From the NCBI RefSeq assembly GCF_000025325.1, contig NC_013744.1:310001-374000 (forward strand): a stretch of 64,000 bases of DNA, given 5' to 3'. Position 1 is the stretch's first letter. Every line of letters starts with the position of its first letter. Positions 61,693 through 64,000 of this stretch are shown in pieces. Below the pieces are notes generated by a model. The model was not told the origin of the DNA. It did no database searches and saw nothing but the letters and a program-made list of their open reading frames with translations. The stretch comes from Haloterrigena turkmenica DSM 5511. Lineage in GTDB: Archaea > Halobacteriota > Halobacteria > Halobacteriales > Natrialbaceae. Both the position numbers and the translations under genes were made by a program.

Positions 61693-63489
61693 TTACTTGC
61701 GACTCTCCATCGGGATGTGAACGGCCGACTCCTGTGCCTCTGCGAGCGCCTCCTCGTAGCCAGCATCGACGTGGCGGATCACTCCCGTTCCGGGATCCGT
61801 GGTAAATACGCGGCGGGCCGTCTCGGCGGCGAGGTCGGACCCGTCAAGGACGACGTGGTTGTTCGCATGGATGGCGTTTCCGATACCGACGCCCCCACCG
61901 TCATGGACGCTCACGATGTCTGCGCCGGCGGCGCAGTTGAGCAGGGCGTTGAGGATCGGCCAGTCGGCGATCGCGTCGGAACCGTCAGCCATGGCCTCGG
62001 TCTCACGATTCGGACTTGCGACTGACCCCGCATCGAGGTGATCTCGCGTGACGACGATCGGGGCCGAAATCTCGCCGGCGGCGACGAGCTCGTTGATCCG
62101 GAGGGCGAAGCGAGCCCGTTCCGTCAATCCGCCCGAATCGTCGGCGCTGGCGTCGTCGCTGCCATCGGTTCGAGACCCGGTCTCCTGTGGAGCCTCACTC
62201 GTCTGATACCCGAGCCAACAGACACGCGCCGGCAACCCTTGGAACTCGACTTGTTTCTGTGCGAGATCGATCCAGCGGTGCAGGTGGCCCTTCTCGGGAA
62301 AGAGCTCTTTGATGGCTTCGTCGGTACGATGGATATCGGTGGGATCACCCGACAGCGCCACCCAGCGAAACGGCCCCTTCCCACGACAAAAGAGCGGACG
62401 AATGTACGCCGGCACGAACCCCGGATAGTCGAAGGCGTTCTCGCGATCGCAGTGCTCTGCGACCTGTCCGCGGATGTTGTTCCCGTACTCAAACGCGATC
62501 GCGCCCTGGTCCTGCAGCTCGAGGATCGCGTCCACATGGCGGTCCATCGTCGCGAGGCTCTCCGCAACGTACCGATCGGGCTCCTCTTCACGGAGCCGAT
62601 CGGCCTCGGCGACCGTATATCCAGATGGGTAGTACCCCTCGAGTTCGTCATGAGCACTGGTCTGGTCGGTCACGACATGCGGAACGAACCCTCGATCGAG
62701 CATCGCCTCGAGCATGTCGGCCGCATTCATGTGGACGCCGACGCTGTAGGGCTCACCGGCATCGGCAGCGTCTTCGGCGCGCTCGATCGCCTCGTCGAGG
62801 TCGTCGGTTTTCGCCTGACAGTAGCCCGTCTCGATGCGACGGTCGATCCGTGTCGCGTCGACTTCGGCAGCAATGCAAACACCGTGGTTCATTGTTACCG
62901 CGAGCGGCTGGGCACCACCCATCCCACCGAGCCCACCGGTGACGACAATCTTGCCGCGTAACCCGTCAGAATCTGGGTAATTTTTGTTTGCCAGTTCCGC
63001 CAGCGTCTCGTAGGTCCCTTGAATGATGCCTTGGGTGCCGATATACGCCCACGAGCCGGCAGTCATCTGGCCGTACATGATCAGCCCTTTCGCTTCGAGT
63101 TCGTGGAAGTGCTCCCAGTCGTCCCACTTTCCCACGAGATTCGAGTTGGCGATGAGGACCCGAGGGGCTCGCTTATGGGTCTTGAACCGGCCCACGGGTT
63201 TGCCGGACTGAACGAGCAGCGTCTCGTCATTGCCGAGGTCGCGGAGTTCGTCGCAGATCGCATCGTATGCGTCCCACGATCGCGCCGCCCGACCTGTGCC
63301 ACCATAGACGACCAGCTCCTCGGGCTTTTCGGCCACCTCGGGATCGAGGTTGTTGTTCAACAGGCGAAGGGCGGCCTCCTGACGCCAGCCGCGACACTCC
63401 CGATCGGTTCCCGTCGGTGCCCCGCGATACTCGCGCCACTGGTCGCTCGGTTCGCTACCGATCGACGCTTGAGATTCTGATTCGCCCAT
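61693..63489 (-). CDS. hutU: Urocanate hydratase
   Basis: Converts urocanate to imidazolonepropionate using bound NAD+. Hallmarks: [20 protein letters not shown] near residue 60, the NAD-binding [20 protein letters not shown] near 180, [19 protein letters not shown] and the C-terminal [20 protein letters not shown]. At 598 aa it is longer than the usual 555 because of an acidic insert near residue 430 ([20 protein letters not shown]). The ATG at 63489 is used; a GTG seven codons upstream (63510) is possible. It is the first gene of the operon. Confidence 0.96.
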   Translation of the reverse strand: MGESESQASIGSEPSDQWREYRGAPTGTDRECRGWRQEAALRLLNNNLDPEVAEKPEELVVYGGTGRAARSWDAYDAICDELRDLGNDETLLVQSGKPVGRFKTHKRAPRVLIANSNLVGKWDDWEHFHELEAKGLIMYGQMTAGSWAYIGTQGIIQGTYETLAELANKNYPDSDGLRGKIVVTGGLGGMGGAQPLAVTMNHGVCIAAEVDATRIDRRIETGYCQAKTDDLDEAIERAEDAADAGEPYSVGVHMNAADMLEAMLDRGFVPHVVTDQTSAHDELEGYYPSGYTVAEADRLREEEPDRYVAESLATMDRHVDAILELQDQGAIAFEYGNNIRGQVAEHCDRENAFDYPGFVPAYIRPLFCRGKGPFRWVALSGDPTDIHRTDEAIKELFPEKGHLHRWIDLAQKQVEFQGLPARVCWLGYQTSEAPQETGSRTDGSDDASADDSGGLTERARFALRINELVAAGEISAPIVVTRDHLDAGSVASPNRETEAMADGSDAIADWPILNALLNCAAGADIVSVHDGGGVGIGNAIHANNHVVLDGSDLAAETARRVFTTDPGTGVIRHVDAGYEEALAEAQESAVHIPMESRK

Positions 63490-63495
63490 GCGTTC

Positions 63496-63508
63496 GGTGT
63501 TTGACACC
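63496..63508. promoter_or_regulatory. Palindrome directly upstream of hutU
   Basis: GGTGT and ACACC flank a 3-nt centre (TTG), a perfect 5-bp dyad ending 7 nt before the hutU ATG. It is placed well for a repressor that would block transcription start. Confidence 0.35.
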
Positions 63509-63576
63509 AATCCACAAGGTCGTTGCGGTGGCTACACCTATGGAGAAGAGTCCCATGTCACGACCGACCCCTGTAG

Positions 63577-63684
63577 CTCGGGACGAGCGATGCCTATAGC
63601 TTCAACGAGCTCGTCGCCCTGCTCAACGCCGAACTCGGGACGAATATCGAGCCGGAAGACGCCGAGAATCCGATCCCAGCCTAA
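63577..63684 (+). pseudogene. Remnant of an NAD-dependent sugar-nucleotide epimerase
   Basis: The frame reads AYSFNELVALLNAELGTNIE followed by PEDAENPIPA and a stop. That is the substrate-side C-terminal segment of haloarchaeal UDP-glucose 4-epimerase-like proteins (SFNELVELLN...ENPIP). An in-frame stop precedes it and nothing else of the gene remains in the window. Confidence 0.6.
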
Positions 63685-63952
63685 ACCAGTAATCTGGCCA
63701 GTAGGCGTGACAGAGAGATCTTAGTTCCGTTCCGCTGGTGGAGGGTGCTGGCCGGAGGAGCCATCCTGTCACTCTTGCTGATGGGGGATTTTTTTGGAAC
63801 TACAAATATCCCAACGCTTGGGATTCCCACGTCTTCAGGCGCGGTTGGGTGTTAATAAGGAGTACTCTCCTAAGTGCAATTTCGTAACCGATCTTCTATC
63901 TATACACTCCGATATTCGGTACTATTATTCGAACCTGAGATAATACCTACCT
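63685..63952. other. Intergenic region at window end
   Basis: No gene seen. The last 100 bp are AT-rich and likely carry the promoter of the gene that starts at 63953. Confidence 0.4.
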
Positions 63953-64000
63953 ATGCGACGACGCGCGATACTTGGAGGTGCCGGAACGGTGCTCTCAGTT
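63953..64000 (+). CDS. N-terminus of an exported protein, cut by window end
   Basis: The ATG at 63953 opens MRRRAILGGAGTVLSV. An arginine-rich start followed by a Gly/Ala/Val hydrophobic run is the beginning of a signal peptide (Tat or lipoprotein type) typical of haloarchaeal exported proteins. Only 16 codons are visible, so the function is unknown. Confidence 0.6.
   Translation, partial: MRRRAILGGAGTVLSV

Noticed and set aside
1-64000. CRISPR arrays, tRNA and rRNA genes
   Set aside because: I looked for regularly spaced direct repeats, tRNA-like cloverleaf ends and conserved rRNA stretches and saw none. A dedicated scan could still find a tRNA that I missed.

Overview
The window looks like a haloarchaeal replicon, most plausibly from the Natrialba/Haloterrigena/Natrinema side of the Halobacteria. 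This rests on acidic proteins with GC-rich codon use, TATA boxes about 25-30 nt upstream of start codons (leaderless-type promoters), Tat signal peptides on exported proteins, and families restricted to or typical of haloarchaea (HalOD1 domains, bacterio-opsin-activator-like regulators, GfcR, TrmB, haloarchaeal small winged-helix proteins). The genus is an inference. The many IS6-family relics and broken genes suggest a plasmid or an accessory part of the chromosome.

Layout. 0.2-9.5 kb: an amine or amino-acid catabolic cluster with two aldehyde dehydrogenases, an Lrp/AsnC regulator, an ornithine cyclodeaminase/alanine dehydrogenase-type enzyme, the PLP-synthase subunit PdxS, a class III aminotransferase and an NhaC-type transporter. 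9.5-13.9 kb: a decayed AT-richer zone with a DoxX-like membrane protein, a HalOD1 gene, a broken second aminotransferase and a glutamine-amidotransferase remnant. 13.9-16.2 kb: an aldehyde:ferredoxin-oxidoreductase-family protein and an SMR exporter. 16.5-26.7 kb: a patchwork of small regulators (four HalOD1 copies here, six in the window; PadR; winged-helix and zinc-ribbon miniproteins), IS6 relics, a Toprim-like gene fused to a transposase remnant, and a 1082-residue PAS/GAF/HTH sensor-regulator.

26.9-51.8 kb is the most interesting part: a fructan locus. It encodes an exported 1413-residue protein with LamG, two GH32 domains and a ricin-type lectin; a LamG-GH32 enzyme; a HAD phosphatase; a GfcR-type regulator; a PfkB sugar kinase; a TrmB regulator fused to a PfkB-like domain; a complete di/oligopeptide-class ABC transporter whose operon also contains a third GH32 enzyme with an extra N-terminal domain; a Tat-exported GH68 levansucrase; and a second TrmB-type regulator. 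My reading is that levansucrase makes levan or fructo-oligosaccharides from sucrose outside the cell, GH32 enzymes trim fructans, the ABC transporter imports oligomers, cytosolic GH32 releases fructose, and PfkB phosphorylates it, under two TrmB-type proteins and GfcR. A sugar-porter MFS transporter lies a little further on.

51.8-57.3 kb holds a truncated HalOD1 gene, an IS6-family element with an 8-bp target duplication, a universal stress protein, the MFS sugar porter and a further IS6 relic. 57.3-63.5 kb is a histidine-utilisation operon (hutU-hutG-hutI-hutH, all on the minus strand). The window ends with an epimerase remnant and the first 16 codons of an exported protein.
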